A stretch of 50,348 bases of DNA from Nocardioides agariphilus (lineage in GTDB: Bacteria; Actinomycetota; Actinomycetes; Propionibacteriales; Nocardioidaceae), in the NCBI RefSeq assembly GCF_015352445.1, contig NZ_JADKPO010000034.1, positions 1-50,348 on the forward strand. The letters run 5' to 3'. A program made the translations under genes and the position numbers. Of this stretch, positions 30,873-39,165 are shown piece by piece (within the stretch, counting starts at the first letter, position 1; every line of letters begins with the position of its first letter). Below the pieces are notes generated by a model. That model searched no databases. It was not told the DNA's origin and saw nothing but the letters and a program-made list of their open reading frames with translations.

Positions 30873-33341
30873 GTGCCCGCCGCCGCAGTGCTGCATCGCC
30901 GCGCTGTGCAGCGCATGAACGACGGCGACTACGACGCGGCCAACGAGCTGCTCGACGAGGCGAGCGGGCAGACCGACGACATCGACCTGGTCGCTCGCAT
31001 CGACCTCACCCGGGCCTACGTCCGTGCCCAGAAGGGCGACCTGCGCGGCGGCTTCGCCAGCTGCCGCGCACTCCTCCAGCGGCCGGGTCTCAGCTCGGAG
31101 ACCCAGGGGCTGATCTGGTCGCAGCTGGCCCTCATGCACAAGTACCAAGGTGACCATCGCGCCGCGCTGGCCGACTACACCGCCGCCGTCGGCCTGCTCG
31201 CCGGGAGTGACGAGCTGAGCCGGGCGTTGCTCAACCGGGCCAGCCTGCACCTGCTCCGCGGCGATGCGAGCCAGGCCGTCCATGACCTGACCACCGCCGT
31301 CGAGATGCTGCACGACGACGATGCGCGCGAGCGTCGCGCCCGGGCCGAGCACAACCTGGGCTACGCCCGGCTGCTCACCGGGGACCTGGTCGGCGCGCTG
31401 CAGGCGATGGACGCGGCGCGACCGGTGCTCGCACCGCTGTCCCCGGTCAGCCGGGCGGTCGGCGAGCAGGACAGGGCGGAGGTGCTGACCGCTGCCGGCC
31501 GGGCCCACGAGGCCATCGTGGCCCTGGAGAACGCCGCGGCGGCCTACGGCGACCGCGGCCTGCGCCGCTACCAGGCCGAGTGCGAGCTGGCGCTGTCGCG
31601 CACCTTGTTGCGTGAGGATGCCTCGCGGGCGGCCGTGGTGGCCAAGCGGGCTGCACGAAGGTTTCGTGGCCAAGGCGGTGAGGTGCAGGCGCTGCGCGCT
31701 GACGCGGTCGTCGTGATGGCCGAGATCGCAGAGGGGAAGGCCTCGCTCTCGGTGCTGCGGCGCGCCGACCGTCTGGTGGCCGGACTCCGGGCGCACCAGC
31801 ACCGGCGCGACGCCGCCATCTTGCAGCTGCTCACGGCTCGGCTCGCCGTGGTTCGTGGTGACCTGGACGACGCGCGTCGTCGCATCGCGGGAGTGCGCGT
31901 CACCGAGGACTCCCCCGTCGCGACCCGGCTGCTGTGGCGTGAAGTGCGCTCGGAGCTCGCCGCCGCCCGGGGCGACCGGCGACGGGCGCGCCAGCACGTG
32001 CAGGCCGGCCTCGCCGATCTGCACGCCTGGCAGTCGTCGTTCGGGAGTCTCGACCTCCAGAGCACGCTGGTCGGCCACGGTCGGGCACTCGCGATGCAGG
32101 GACTGCACCTGGCGCTCGACGAGGGCAACCCGGCACTCGCCTACGAGTGGTCCGAGCGAGCCCGGGCCCTGGTCAGCAGGGTCACGCCCGTCCGGCCACC
32201 CTCGGACGCTGCCCTGGCCTCGGAGCTCACCGAGCTGCGGGTGCTCTACGCCGCCGACCCCGAGCCGAGGTCGACCGACGGTCGCCGCCTCGACCAGCTG
32301 CGCGACCACATCCGCGAGCAGAGCTGGTACGGCGACGGTGGCGGCCGTGTCGGTGAGCCCGCTGCGCTCGACGAGGTGCAGGCCGAGCTCGGGAGCACCG
32401 ACTCCTGCCTGGTCGCGCACGTGGTCGTCGACGACAAGGTGACCGCCGTGGTCGTGACGGGCAGCGACGTCCGCACCGTCTCCTTGTGCCCGGCCGGACC
32501 CGTACGCGCGGACCTCGACCGCATCGCAGCCGACCTCGACATCGCCGCCTCGCACCTGGCCGGTCCGTTCGCCGCTGCCATCCGGGGCTCGCTCGACGAG
32601 CGGGTCCAGCTCGTCTCGGAGCTGCTGGTCGCTCCGCTGCTGCCGCTGATCGGCGAGCGGCGGGTGGTGTTGACACCGTCGGCACAGCTGTCGGGCACGC
32701 CGTGGACGCTGCTGCCCGGGCTCGTGGGCCGACCGATCACGGTGCCTCCGTCAGCGACCCGATGGCTCGAGCTGCGCCGCACCCGTCGTCGCCGGAAGCC
32801 GCGGGTCGGCCTGGTCGCCGGTCCAGCTGTCGAGCGAGCCGAGGAGGAGGTCACCCGGGCAGCCGCCGTCTGGCCGGGCGCGACGGTGCTCGCCGGAGAC
32901 CGGGCGGCCGCTGCCAGGGTCGCGTCCCTGGCGGCGAGGGTCGACCTGCTCCATCTCGCGGGCCACGGGAGGCACCCTGGCGACAACCCGCTGTTCGCAG
33001 CGGTGGACCTCGCCGACGGTCCGTGGTTCGGCTACGACATCGACCAGCTGCCGCACACTCCCGACCTGGTCGTGCTGTCGTCGTGCGAGCTGGGGCGCGC
33101 GTCGGTTCGCTCGGGCGACGAGGTGGTGGGCATGACCGCCGCCTGGCTGCACGCGGGGGCACGTTGCGTGACGTCTTCCCCGACCCTGGTGGCCGACGAC
33201 GTCGCCTGCGAAGTACTGGCCGGCTGGCACGCGAGGCTGGCCAAGGGCGACGCGCCGGCAGACGCACTGGCCGACGCCGTCGCCGATCTCGACCACGACT
33301 CCGCCCCGTCGCCGTTCGTCACCTTCGGGGCCGGCTGGTGA
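30873..33341 (+). CDS. TPR-CHAT caspase-like protease
   Basis: An 822-residue cytoplasmic protein. The N-terminal ~430 residues are helical TPR-like repeats (for example NDGDYDAANELLDEAS, YQGDHRAALADYTAAVGLL, LLRGDASQAVHDLTTAVEML, LLTGDLVGALQAMDAA). A C-terminal CHAT domain (about 530-822) has the catalytic dyad His698 in LLHLAGHGRH and Cys738 in VVLSSCELG, both intact; GMTAAWLHAGARCVTSSPTLV is the next conserved block. CHAT proteases are caspase relatives (separase/caspase clan) and often act as regulated proteases in bacterial defence or cell-death modules. The GTG start has only a weak Shine-Dalgarno and follows the S8 gene by 7 bp, consistent with coupling. Confidence 0.9.
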   Translation: MPAAAVLHRRAVQRMNDGDYDAANELLDEASGQTDDIDLVARIDLTRAYVRAQKGDLRGGFASCRALLQRPGLSSETQGLIWSQLALMHKYQGDHRAALADYTAAVGLLAGSDELSRALLNRASLHLLRGDASQAVHDLTTAVEMLHDDDARERRARAEHNLGYARLLTGDLVGALQAMDAARPVLAPLSPVSRAVGEQDRAEVLTAAGRAHEAIVALENAAAAYGDRGLRRYQAECELALSRTLLREDASRAAVVAKRAARRFRGQGGEVQALRADAVVVMAEIAEGKASLSVLRRADRLVAGLRAHQHRRDAAILQLLTARLAVVRGDLDDARRRIAGVRVTEDSPVATRLLWREVRSELAAARGDRRRARQHVQAGLADLHAWQSSFGSLDLQSTLVGHGRALAMQGLHLALDEGNPALAYEWSERARALVSRVTPVRPPSDAALASELTELRVLYAADPEPRSTDGRRLDQLRDHIREQSWYGDGGGRVGEPAALDEVQAELGSTDSCLVAHVVVDDKVTAVVVTGSDVRTVSLCPAGPVRADLDRIAADLDIAASHLAGPFAAAIRGSLDERVQLVSELLVAPLLPLIGERRVVLTPSAQLSGTPWTLLPGLVGRPITVPPSATRWLELRRTRRRRKPRVGLVAGPAVERAEEEVTRAAAVWPGATVLAGDRAAAARVASLAARVDLLHLAGHGRHPGDNPLFAAVDLADGPWFGYDIDQLPHTPDLVVLSSCELGRASVRSGDEVVGMTAAWLHAGARCVTSSPTLVADDVACEVLAGWHARLAKGDAPADALADAVADLDHDSAPSPFVTFGAGW

Positions 33342-33449
33342 ACTCGCCAGCCACCAGGCGCGCTGTGCCGGTACTGGTTGTCTCGATCGCGCTCAGACGA
33401 CACGTTCGTCACGGACGGCGAGTGGGGCGACCCAAGGGAGCGCGCGACG

Positions 33450-33485
33450 GAGCGGACCAACGCCTGTGAGTCCGTTGGCCCGCTC
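33450..33485. terminator. Hairpin after the CHAT gene in a 309-bp gap
   Basis: The arms GAGCGGACCAACG (33450-33462) and CGTTGGCCCGCTC (33473-33485) pair with one mismatch around a 10-nt loop. The hairpin lies 108 bp beyond the CHAT stop, in the gap 33342-33650 between convergent genes. I see nothing else coding in that gap. Confidence 0.55.
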
Positions 33486-33650
33486 CCGGCGCGGCGGTGT
33501 GCTCGGATCCCCCGATGCCGGCACACCCGACCGGATCCCCCCTTGACCGCCCAGGAGACCCGGCGCCGCGTCCTGATACGCCGACGGACGAAAAAACTTC
33601 AGAAGGCCGGCACGATCGCTCTGGCACCGCGCAGCCCAGCGCGCCGCGTC

Positions 33651-34556
33651 CTAGCGGACGAAGGTCACCAGGTCGTGGGCGCCGTCATCGCGCGCCGCCT
33701 CGACGTAGTAGCGGACCCGACCGTCGGGCAGGTGCACGGCCGATGCGTAGCGGAAGGCCCCGTCGCCGTACGGCGACGCGATCGGCCCGACGCGGGCATC
33801 GGGCACCAGCCGCTCGCCGTCCCAGGTGGCCACCCCCGTGGTCTCGAACCAGTTGGACTCCGCGTCGCGCCGCCCGTCGTAGAGCACGGACAGCGGGTCG
33901 TGGCCGATGACGGTGGTGACCCGCGCGCCGCGAGCGTCCCACTCGCCGGTCCGGCCTGCGAGCACCTCACCGCGGTCGGTCCAGTCGAGGCCGTCGTCAC
34001 TGGTCAGGTAGCGCGTGGTCATCCGGTCCTCGTGACCCGGGTCGTCGAGCGGGTGACAGCACAACCACAGGCGCCAGCCGCCAGCCGCTGACCGAGGGTC
34101 GACAGTGATGACGGGATCCTTCACGCCGACGTGGGCGTCGCCGGCCAGCACGACCTGCCGGTGGCCCGCCGGCAGGTCCTGCACGGTCGGGGCGGTGAGG
34201 CTGTCGACCCACCAATGCTTGGAGCCCGGAGTCGCGCACGAGAGGTAGAGCCGCCACCCGAGCTCTCCCACGGGCACCAGGACCGGTCGTTCGAACGACT
34301 CGGCCCCGAAGGTCTCGCGATGCACCTCGGTCACCGGCTCGAAGTGCTCACCGTCGTCGGACCTGCCCACGACGACAGAGACTCCGCGTCCGTCGGTGAG
34401 GGGTCGCCGCACGCGCCACGTCAGCCAGAACACGCCGTCGACCAGCACCGCACTCGCCGCGCCGGCCCAGTTGCCCGCCCCGATCCCCGGCGCCGGCACG
34501 ACCACCCGCACGTCCTCGCCGTACGACGGCAGGTGGCTCACGGCCGGGGTCGACAC
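33651..34556 (-). CDS. Five-bladed beta-propeller, glycosidase-like protein
   Basis: A 301-residue soluble protein with repeated blades: GNWAGAASAVLVDGVFWLTWRVRRP, FERPVLVPVGELGWRLYLSC, VGVKDPVITVDPRSAAGGWRLWLCC, ARVTTVIGHDPLSVLYDGR and FRYASAVHLPDGRVRYYVEAARDDGAHDL. The spacing and the acid at blade starts (GVKDPVI) resemble GH43, GH32 or GH130-type five-bladed propellers. I cannot name a substrate or confirm catalytic acids. It has no signal peptide and no obvious operon partner. Confidence 0.65.
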   Translation of the reverse strand: MSTPAVSHLPSYGEDVRVVVPAPGIGAGNWAGAASAVLVDGVFWLTWRVRRPLTDGRGVSVVVGRSDDGEHFEPVTEVHRETFGAESFERPVLVPVGELGWRLYLSCATPGSKHWWVDSLTAPTVQDLPAGHRQVVLAGDAHVGVKDPVITVDPRSAAGGWRLWLCCHPLDDPGHEDRMTTRYLTSDDGLDWTDRGEVLAGRTGEWDARGARVTTVIGHDPLSVLYDGRRDAESNWFETTGVATWDGERLVPDARVGPIASPYGDGAFRYASAVHLPDGRVRYYVEAARDDGAHDLVTFVR

Positions 34557-34621
34557 CCGCCCGATGTTAGTCGAGCCGCCCGGTCGACATTGAATCGACG
34601 CGGCGGGCAGTCAGGCAGCGA

Positions 34622-34972
34622 TCAGAGGTAGAGGCCGGTGTTGTCCGAGTCGCCGAGGCGTTCGGCGGCAACCGCGTGGACGTCACGCTCGCGCATCACG
34701 AAGTAGGTCTCGCCCTGCACCTCGACCTCGGCCTTGTCGTCAGGGTCGAACAGGACGCGGTCACCCACGACGACCGCGCGCGCGTGGGGACCGACCGCGG
34801 CGACCTTCGACCAGACGAGTCGACGAGCGCCCATGGCCGCGGTGGCGGGGATGACGATACCGCCGGAGGACTTGCGCTCGCCGGCCTCGCGGTCGACCTC
34901 GACCAGGAGCCGGTCGTGGAGCATCTTGATGGGCGCTCCCGAGGGCGACCTGGCAGCGGACTTCGCGGACAC
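34622..34972 (-). CDS. GroES/Cpn10-like co-chaperonin
   Basis: A 116-residue protein of the Cpn10 family: IKMLHDRLLVEVDREAGERKSSGGIVIPATA is the classic first half with the mobile loop, then KVAAVGPHARAVVVGDRVLFDPDD and ETYFVMRERDVHAVA. Its mobile loop (ERKSSGGIVIPATAAMGARRLVW) and the C-terminal tail differ from the canonical GroES of GroEL operons, and no groEL lies nearby. It is therefore likely a secondary GroES-like protein. It is followed, in the transcription direction, by the propeller gene and preceded by DUF3618. Confidence 0.82.
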   Translation of the reverse strand: MSAKSAARSPSGAPIKMLHDRLLVEVDREAGERKSSGGIVIPATAAMGARRLVWSKVAAVGPHARAVVVGDRVLFDPDDKAEVEVQGETYFVMRERDVHAVAAERLGDSDNTGLYL

Positions 34973-34989
34973 GGTTGGTGGGACCGGCC

Positions 34990-35238
34990 TCAGCGGACGA
35001 CGCGACGGATGGCCGCGAACAGCACGACGACGCCGACCACGCCGCCAGCCACCTTGAGGATGTTGTCGGTGCGCGGAGCGCCGGTGACCGGGTCGACGAA
35101 GTAGGCCTTGATCGAGCTCACCTCGCGACTCACGATCGTCTTGGGGTTGGCCCGGTAGACCAGCTGGTCGATGGTGTCGGCCAAGCGGTCCCGCGTTGCC
35201 TCGATCTCGCGTTCGAGCGAGGACATCTCGTTGGTCAC
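34990..35238 (-). CDS. DUF3618-family small membrane protein
   Basis: An 82-residue protein matching DUF3618: LEREIEATRDRLADTIDQLVYRANPKTIVSREVSSIKAYF, then a C-terminal transmembrane segment (ILKVAGGVVGVVVLFAAIRRVV). The family is widespread in actinobacteria with no known function. It lies 17 bp upstream of the Cpn10-like gene on the same strand, so they may be co-transcribed. Confidence 0.85.
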   Translation of the reverse strand: MTNEMSSLEREIEATRDRLADTIDQLVYRANPKTIVSREVSSIKAYFVDPVTGAPRTDNILKVAGGVVGVVVLFAAIRRVVR

Positions 35239-35282
35239 GGGGCTGAGGCTACCAATGGCCTCACGCTGGCTAGGGTGCGACT

Positions 35283-35756
35283 GTGACCGATCGACTCAGT
35301 CCCGGAGATACCGCCCCCGACTTCACGCTGCCCTCCGACACGGGCCAGGACGTGACGCTGTCGGGCCTGCGCGGTCGCAAGGTGATCGTGTACTTCTACC
35401 CGGCCGCGATGACACCCGGCTGTACGACCCAGGCCTGCGACTTCAGCGACTCGCTCTCCTCGCTCGAGGCTGCCGGCTACGAGGTCCTCGGCATCTCCAA
35501 GGACTCCCCCGCCAAGCTCGCCAAGTTCCGCGAGCGCGACGGCCTGACCATCACCCTGCTCTCCGACGAGGACAAGTCCGTGCACCAGGCCTACGCCGCC
35601 TGGGGCGAGAAGAAGCTCTACGGCAAGCTGGTCGAAGGTGTGCTGCGCTCGACCTTCGTCGTCGATGAGGACGGCAAGATCGCGTTGGCGCAGTACAACG
35701 TCAAGGCCACCGGCCACGTCGCCAAGCTTCGCCGGGACCTCGAGATAGCCGCCTGA
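35283..35756 (+). CDS. bcp: Bcp-type peroxiredoxin (thiol peroxidase)
   Basis: A 157-residue thioredoxin-fold peroxidase that reduces hydrogen peroxide and organic hydroperoxides using thioredoxin. The active site is YPAAMTPGCTTQACDF, with peroxidatic Cys47 and resolving Cys52 five residues on, the Bcp/PrxQ spacing. SKDSPAKLAKFRERDGLTITLLSDED and GVLRSTFVVDEDGKI are also family-typical. GTG start; it diverges from the DUF3618 gene with only 44 bp between. Confidence 0.95.
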   Translation: MTDRLSPGDTAPDFTLPSDTGQDVTLSGLRGRKVIVYFYPAAMTPGCTTQACDFSDSLSSLEAAGYEVLGISKDSPAKLAKFRERDGLTITLLSDEDKSVHQAYAAWGEKKLYGKLVEGVLRSTFVVDEDGKIALAQYNVKATGHVAKLRRDLEIAA

Positions 35757-35785
35757 TGCGAGATCTCTAGGCTGTCCCCGCACCA

Positions 35786-35867
35786 GCCGGAGTGGTGGAA
35801 CTGGCAGACACGCAGGTTTTAGGTACCTGTGCCTTCGGGTGTGCGGGTTCGAGTCCCGCCTCCGGCA
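35786..35867 (+). tRNA. tRNA-Leu (anticodon UAG)
   Basis: The acceptor arms GCCGGAG (35786-35792) and CTCCGGC (35860-35866) pair fully, with discriminator A35867. The anticodon arm is CAGGT/ACCTG with loop TTTAGGT, giving anticodon TAG (35820-35822). A class II variable arm (TGCCTTCGGGTG) and a T arm with GGTTCGAGTCC follow. CCA is not encoded. Confidence 0.95.
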
Positions 35868-35890
35868 CACGTGCAGCCCCCGGCACTACC

Positions 35891-35926
35891 TTGCGCCGCA
35901 GGGTACTTCGAACTACCTTGTGGTGC
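35891..35926 (+). promoter_or_regulatory. Putative promoter of a leaderless padR transcript
   Basis: TTGCGC (35891-35896) and TACCTT (35914-35919) are spaced by 17 bp, and the PadR ATG lies 7 bp after the -10. Transcription would start at or next to the ATG (leaderless mRNA). ACTACCTTG is repeated directly (35885-35893 and 35912-35920) and flanks the core; it may be the PadR operator. Confidence 0.5.
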
Positions 35927-36271
35927 ATGGGAGCGGAAGCCGCGGTCACGCAGCTGCGTCGCGGCGCGGTCGAGCACTGCGTGCTCGCCCTGCTCGAGGA
36001 CGAGGAGCGCTACGGCTACGACCTGGTCCACGAGCTCACGGCCGCCGGTCTGGTCGCCAGCGAGGGCACCGTCTACCCCTTGCTCAGCCGGCTCCGCAAG
36101 GACGACCTGGTGGCAACGGTCTGGCGCGACTCGCCCGCTGGTCCTCCCCGCCGCTACTACGCGCTGACCCGGCCGGGTCAGCGCGCTCTGGACGACTTCC
36201 GCGTCGCGTGGACCGGGTTTGCCGCCGCGGTCGAGACGATCCTGCACCGCAAGCACCAGGAGGACCGATGA
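35927..36271 (+). CDS. PadR-family transcriptional regulator
   Basis: A 114-residue winged-helix repressor: RRGAVEHCVLALLEDEERYGYDLVHEL, then EGTVYPLLSRLRKDDLVATVWRDSPAGPPRRYYALTRPGQRAL. This is the PadR core, with a short C-terminal helix of the small-subfamily type. ATG 35927 matches the family N-terminus. The stop overlaps the next gene (ATGA), a common PadR-HAAS/DUF1700 pair, and autoregulation is likely. Confidence 0.92.
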   Translation: MGAEAAVTQLRRGAVEHCVLALLEDEERYGYDLVHELTAAGLVASEGTVYPLLSRLRKDDLVATVWRDSPAGPPRRYYALTRPGQRALDDFRVAWTGFAAAVETILHRKHQEDR

Positions 36272-36888
36272 CCACCACTGCCCGCCACCCTCTGGTCGAG
36301 GACTACCTGCGACGACTGTGGACCGAGGCCGGCCGGCTGCCCGTCGACCAAGCGCGCGAGCTGGTGGCCGACATCGAGGAGCACATCGCCACCGCCCTGC
36401 CGCCGGACTCGACCGAGTCCGAGGTGCGCAACGCGCTGGAGCGCCTGGGCACGCCGACCGAGCTGGTCGCGGCTGCCGCCGCTCCCGACCAGCCCCAGGA
36501 GCCTGCGAAGAAGTCCTTCGCCTCGCCGGGCGGCGCCATCGCCTGCCTGGTCTTCGCCGAGATCTTGTGCATCCTGCTGCCGGTCTCCGTGCCGCTGTGG
36601 ATCATCGGTCTGGTGATGATGGCGCGCGTCACGGTCTGGTCCGAGCGCGATCGCATGCTCGGCTTCGTCGGGCTCGGCACCGGACTTCCCCTCGCGTTCG
36701 GAGCAGTGTTCCTCAGCACCGCGATCGTCACCTCGTGCTCACAGGTCTACGAGAACGGGCAGCTGGTCAGCGACACGTGCGGGGGCACCAACTGGGTGGC
36801 CGTCACCTCGTGGTCGATCCTGCTGGGCTACCTGGCGCTCCAGGCCTTCGCGATCTGGCGACTCACGAGGTCGGCTCGTCGTCGGTGA
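36268..36888 (+). CDS. HAAS-domain membrane protein
   Basis: A 206-residue protein. The N-terminal HAAS/DUF1700-like helical domain (VEDYLRRLWTEAGRLPVDQARELVADIEEHIATAL ... EVRNALERLGTPTELVAAA) precedes about three transmembrane helices (IACLVFAEILCILLPVSVPLWII, GLGTGLPLAFGAVFLSTAIV and SWSILLGYLALQAFAIW). Such proteins are usually encoded next to PadR and regulated by it; their job is poorly known. The ATGA overlap with padR supports this. Confidence 0.85.
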   Translation: MTTTARHPLVEDYLRRLWTEAGRLPVDQARELVADIEEHIATALPPDSTESEVRNALERLGTPTELVAAAAAPDQPQEPAKKSFASPGGAIACLVFAEILCILLPVSVPLWIIGLVMMARVTVWSERDRMLGFVGLGTGLPLAFGAVFLSTAIVTSCSQVYENGQLVSDTCGGTNWVAVTSWSILLGYLALQAFAIWRLTRSARRR

Positions 36889-36945
36889 CGATGGTTGCGT
36901 CGCCCGCAGGATCCACGGGCTGAGGGCCGCGCGGCAGGAATCGCG

Positions 36946-37590
36946 TCAATCGCCTCTCAGCTGCGCGGCGATGAGCGGGCCGGCCTCGCGCAACGCCTTG
37001 CCGCGGTGGGAGATGGCGTCCTTGTCCTCGACCGACAGCTCGGCTGTCGTGACACCCGGTCGGTCCGCGGCCTCGAAGACCACGTCGTAGCCGAAGCCAC
37101 CGCTCCCCCGGGCCGCGTGGGTCACCCGCCCGCGCATCTCGCCGCGCACCACGACCTCGGTGCCGTCGGGGTGACAGAACGCCACCACGCACACGAAGTG
37201 GGCTCCGCGCCGTTCGTCGGGTACGTCGGCGAGCTGGGCGAGCAGTAGCTCGTTGTTGCGGGCATCGGCGCCTCTCTTGTCGCCCATCTTGCCGCCCAGC
37301 GCGGGCCCGGACCAACGGGCCGACAGCACGCCGGGCATGCCGTTGAGGGCGTCGACGCACAGGCCGCTGTCGTCGGCGACCGTGGGCAGGCCGGTGGCCG
37401 CGAGCCCTGCGCGAGCCTTGAGCAAGGCGTTGCCCTCGAACGTCGGGCGGTCCTCGGCGGGTTCGTCGTAGGACGCCACGGCCTCGAGTCCGACCACCTC
37501 GATGCCAGGGGCGAGCGGAGCCAGGATCCGCTCCATCTCGGCGAGCTTGCCGGCGTTGCGCGAGGCCAGGAACAGCCGGCTCACGGGCAT
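36946..37590 (-). CDS. rdgB: RdgB/HAM1 XTP/dITP pyrophosphatase
   Basis: A 214-residue house-cleaning enzyme that hydrolyses non-canonical purine triphosphates (dITP, XTP) to monophosphates. Motifs: LFLASRNAGKLAEM (the SxNxxK site), FEGNALLKARAGLAATGLPTVADDSGLCVDALNGMPGVLSARWSG, GFGYDVVFE and the C-terminal SHRGKALREA. It starts 4 bp after rph ends, on the same strand, so it is in one operon with rph, as in mycobacteria. Confidence 0.95.
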   Translation of the reverse strand: MPVSRLFLASRNAGKLAEMERILAPLAPGIEVVGLEAVASYDEPAEDRPTFEGNALLKARAGLAATGLPTVADDSGLCVDALNGMPGVLSARWSGPALGGKMGDKRGADARNNELLLAQLADVPDERRGAHFVCVVAFCHPDGTEVVVRGEMRGRVTHAARGSGGFGYDVVFEAADRPGVTTAELSVEDKDAISHRGKALREAGPLIAAQLRGD

Positions 37591-37594
37591 CTGG

Positions 37595-38317
37595 TCACCG
37601 GGCCAGCGCCTCCGACTGGAGTCGGGTCAGCTCACCGCAGCCCTGCTCGGCGAGCGCCAGCAGCGCATCGAGCTCTGCCCTGTCGAACGGCGCCCCCTCG
37701 GCGGTGCCCTGCACCTCGACGAAACGGCCATCGCCGGTCATCACGACGTTCATGTCGGTCTCGGCGCGGACGTCGTCGTCGTAGTGGAGGTCGAGCCGGG
37801 GCGTGCCGTCGACGATGCCGACGCTCACCGCAGCGACCGAGCCGATGAGCGGCTCGCCGGCCAGGGCACCGGCCCCACGCAGGTGGGACACGGCGTCGGC
37901 CAGCGCGACGTAGGCGCCGGTGATGGCGGCCGTGCGGGTGCCGCCGTCTGCCTGGAGGACGTCGCAGTCGAGGACGATCGTGTTCTCGCCGAGCGCCTGG
38001 TAGTCGATGACCGCTCTCAGCGAGCGGCCGATGAGTCGCGAGATCTCGTGGGTGCGTCCGCCGATCCGGCCCCTGACCGACTCACGGTCGGTGCGGGTGT
38101 TGGTGGAGCCGGGCAGCATCGCGTATTCGGCGGTCACCCAGCCCAGGCCCGAACCCTTGCGCCAGCGGGGCACGCCCTCGGACGCGGAGGCCACGCACAG
38201 CACCCTGGTGCGGCCGAACTCGACCAGCACCGAGCCCGCGGCATGGTCGAGCCAGTGGCGCGTCAGCGTGACGGGACGCAGCTGGTCGTCGGCTCGGCCG
38301 TCGGATCGCTCGCTCAT
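37595..38317 (-). CDS. rph: Ribonuclease PH
   Basis: A 240-residue phosphorolytic exoribonuclease that trims tRNA 3' ends. Motifs: [97 protein letters not shown] and [21 protein letters not shown]. Full length for the family and adjacent to rdgB. In M. tuberculosis it follows murI and Rv1339; here about 9 kb of other genes separates them. Confidence 0.96.
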   Translation of the reverse strand: MSERSDGRADDQLRPVTLTRHWLDHAAGSVLVEFGRTRVLCVASASEGVPRWRKGSGLGWVTAEYAMLPGSTNTRTDRESVRGRIGGRTHEISRLIGRSLRAVIDYQALGENTIVLDCDVLQADGGTRTAAITGAYVALADAVSHLRGAGALAGEPLIGSVAAVSVGIVDGTPRLDLHYDDDVRAETDMNVVMTGDGRFVEVQGTAEGAPFDRAELDALLALAEQGCGELTRLQSEALAR

Positions 38318-38361
38318 GAATGGCGACCCTAGTGGGCGGGTCTGACAGGAGTCTCAGGGGC

Positions 38362-39165
38362 TTACTTCACCTCGGCCCGGAGCACGCGCCAGACGCCGAT
38401 CACCAGGGGCAGCACCAGCCAGATCAGCCCTGACGTCGCGAGCTGGGCCCACTCCTTGCCGCTCACGTCTGCCTCGATGATCGGGTTCTGGGCGTTGGCG
38501 AAGTCGATCCAGGGTCGGATGTCCTTGAACCAGTCCAGCAAGGTGCCGAGCTCCATCAGTCCCGGCACGATGAAGGAGTAGACGAAGTAGATGACAATCG
38601 CCGCGGCGGTGTTGAGCAGCAGCGTCCCGAACGCGAAGCCGGTGGCCATCGAGAAGACGTAGAGCAGGAAGAAGCAGAAGATCTGGAACGGCGAGAGCTC
38701 CCACGTCACGGGGTTGTCGGACAGTCCGGCATAGACGGCGTTGGCCAAGATGGTGAGCCCGAGTCCGACCAGCACCGCGACCAGCGCCACGAGCAGCGTG
38801 CTGACGAACTTCGCACGGAGGAACCGCGAGCGTGAGGGCTCCAGGGAGAAGGTCACCATCGCGGTGCGCTGGCTCCACTCGCTCGTGACGGACATGATGC
38901 CGAGCACCGGCAGCAGCACGTTCATCGGGATGTTGGCCCCGCCCCCGAAGTCTCCGAAGGTCACGGACATGTCCTGGGCGAGCACCACCCAGAGCTGGAT
39001 CACCAGCACCAGGGCGGTCGTCGCCGCGATCGAGATCAGCAGCCACCGACCCGCACGGGTGTCGAACATCTTGCGCAGCTCGACCTGCACCAGTCGGGTG
39101 AACGGGACGCGCGGGGTCTGGCTGACGTCGAGGGTCATCGGCGCGGCAGCGGCCTGGGTCGTCAC
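38362..39165 (-). CDS. ABC-2-type transporter permease
   Basis: A 267-residue permease with six hydrophobic segments, from LLISIAATTALVLVIQLWVVL to WLVLPLVIGVWRVL. The N-terminal VQVELRKMFDTRAGRWL is typical of permeases of CcmA-like ABC-2 exporters. GTG 39165 overlaps the stop of the ATPase gene (GTGA) and has AGGAG upstream. The substrate is unknown; similar systems export lipids, antibiotics or peptides. Confidence 0.85.
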   Translation of the reverse strand: MTTQAAAAPMTLDVSQTPRVPFTRLVQVELRKMFDTRAGRWLLISIAATTALVLVIQLWVVLAQDMSVTFGDFGGGANIPMNVLLPVLGIMSVTSEWSQRTAMVTFSLEPSRSRFLRAKFVSTLLVALVAVLVGLGLTILANAVYAGLSDNPVTWELSPFQIFCFFLLYVFSMATGFAFGTLLLNTAAAIVIYFVYSFIVPGLMELGTLLDWFKDIRPWIDFANAQNPIIEADVSGKEWAQLATSGLIWLVLPLVIGVWRVLRAEVK

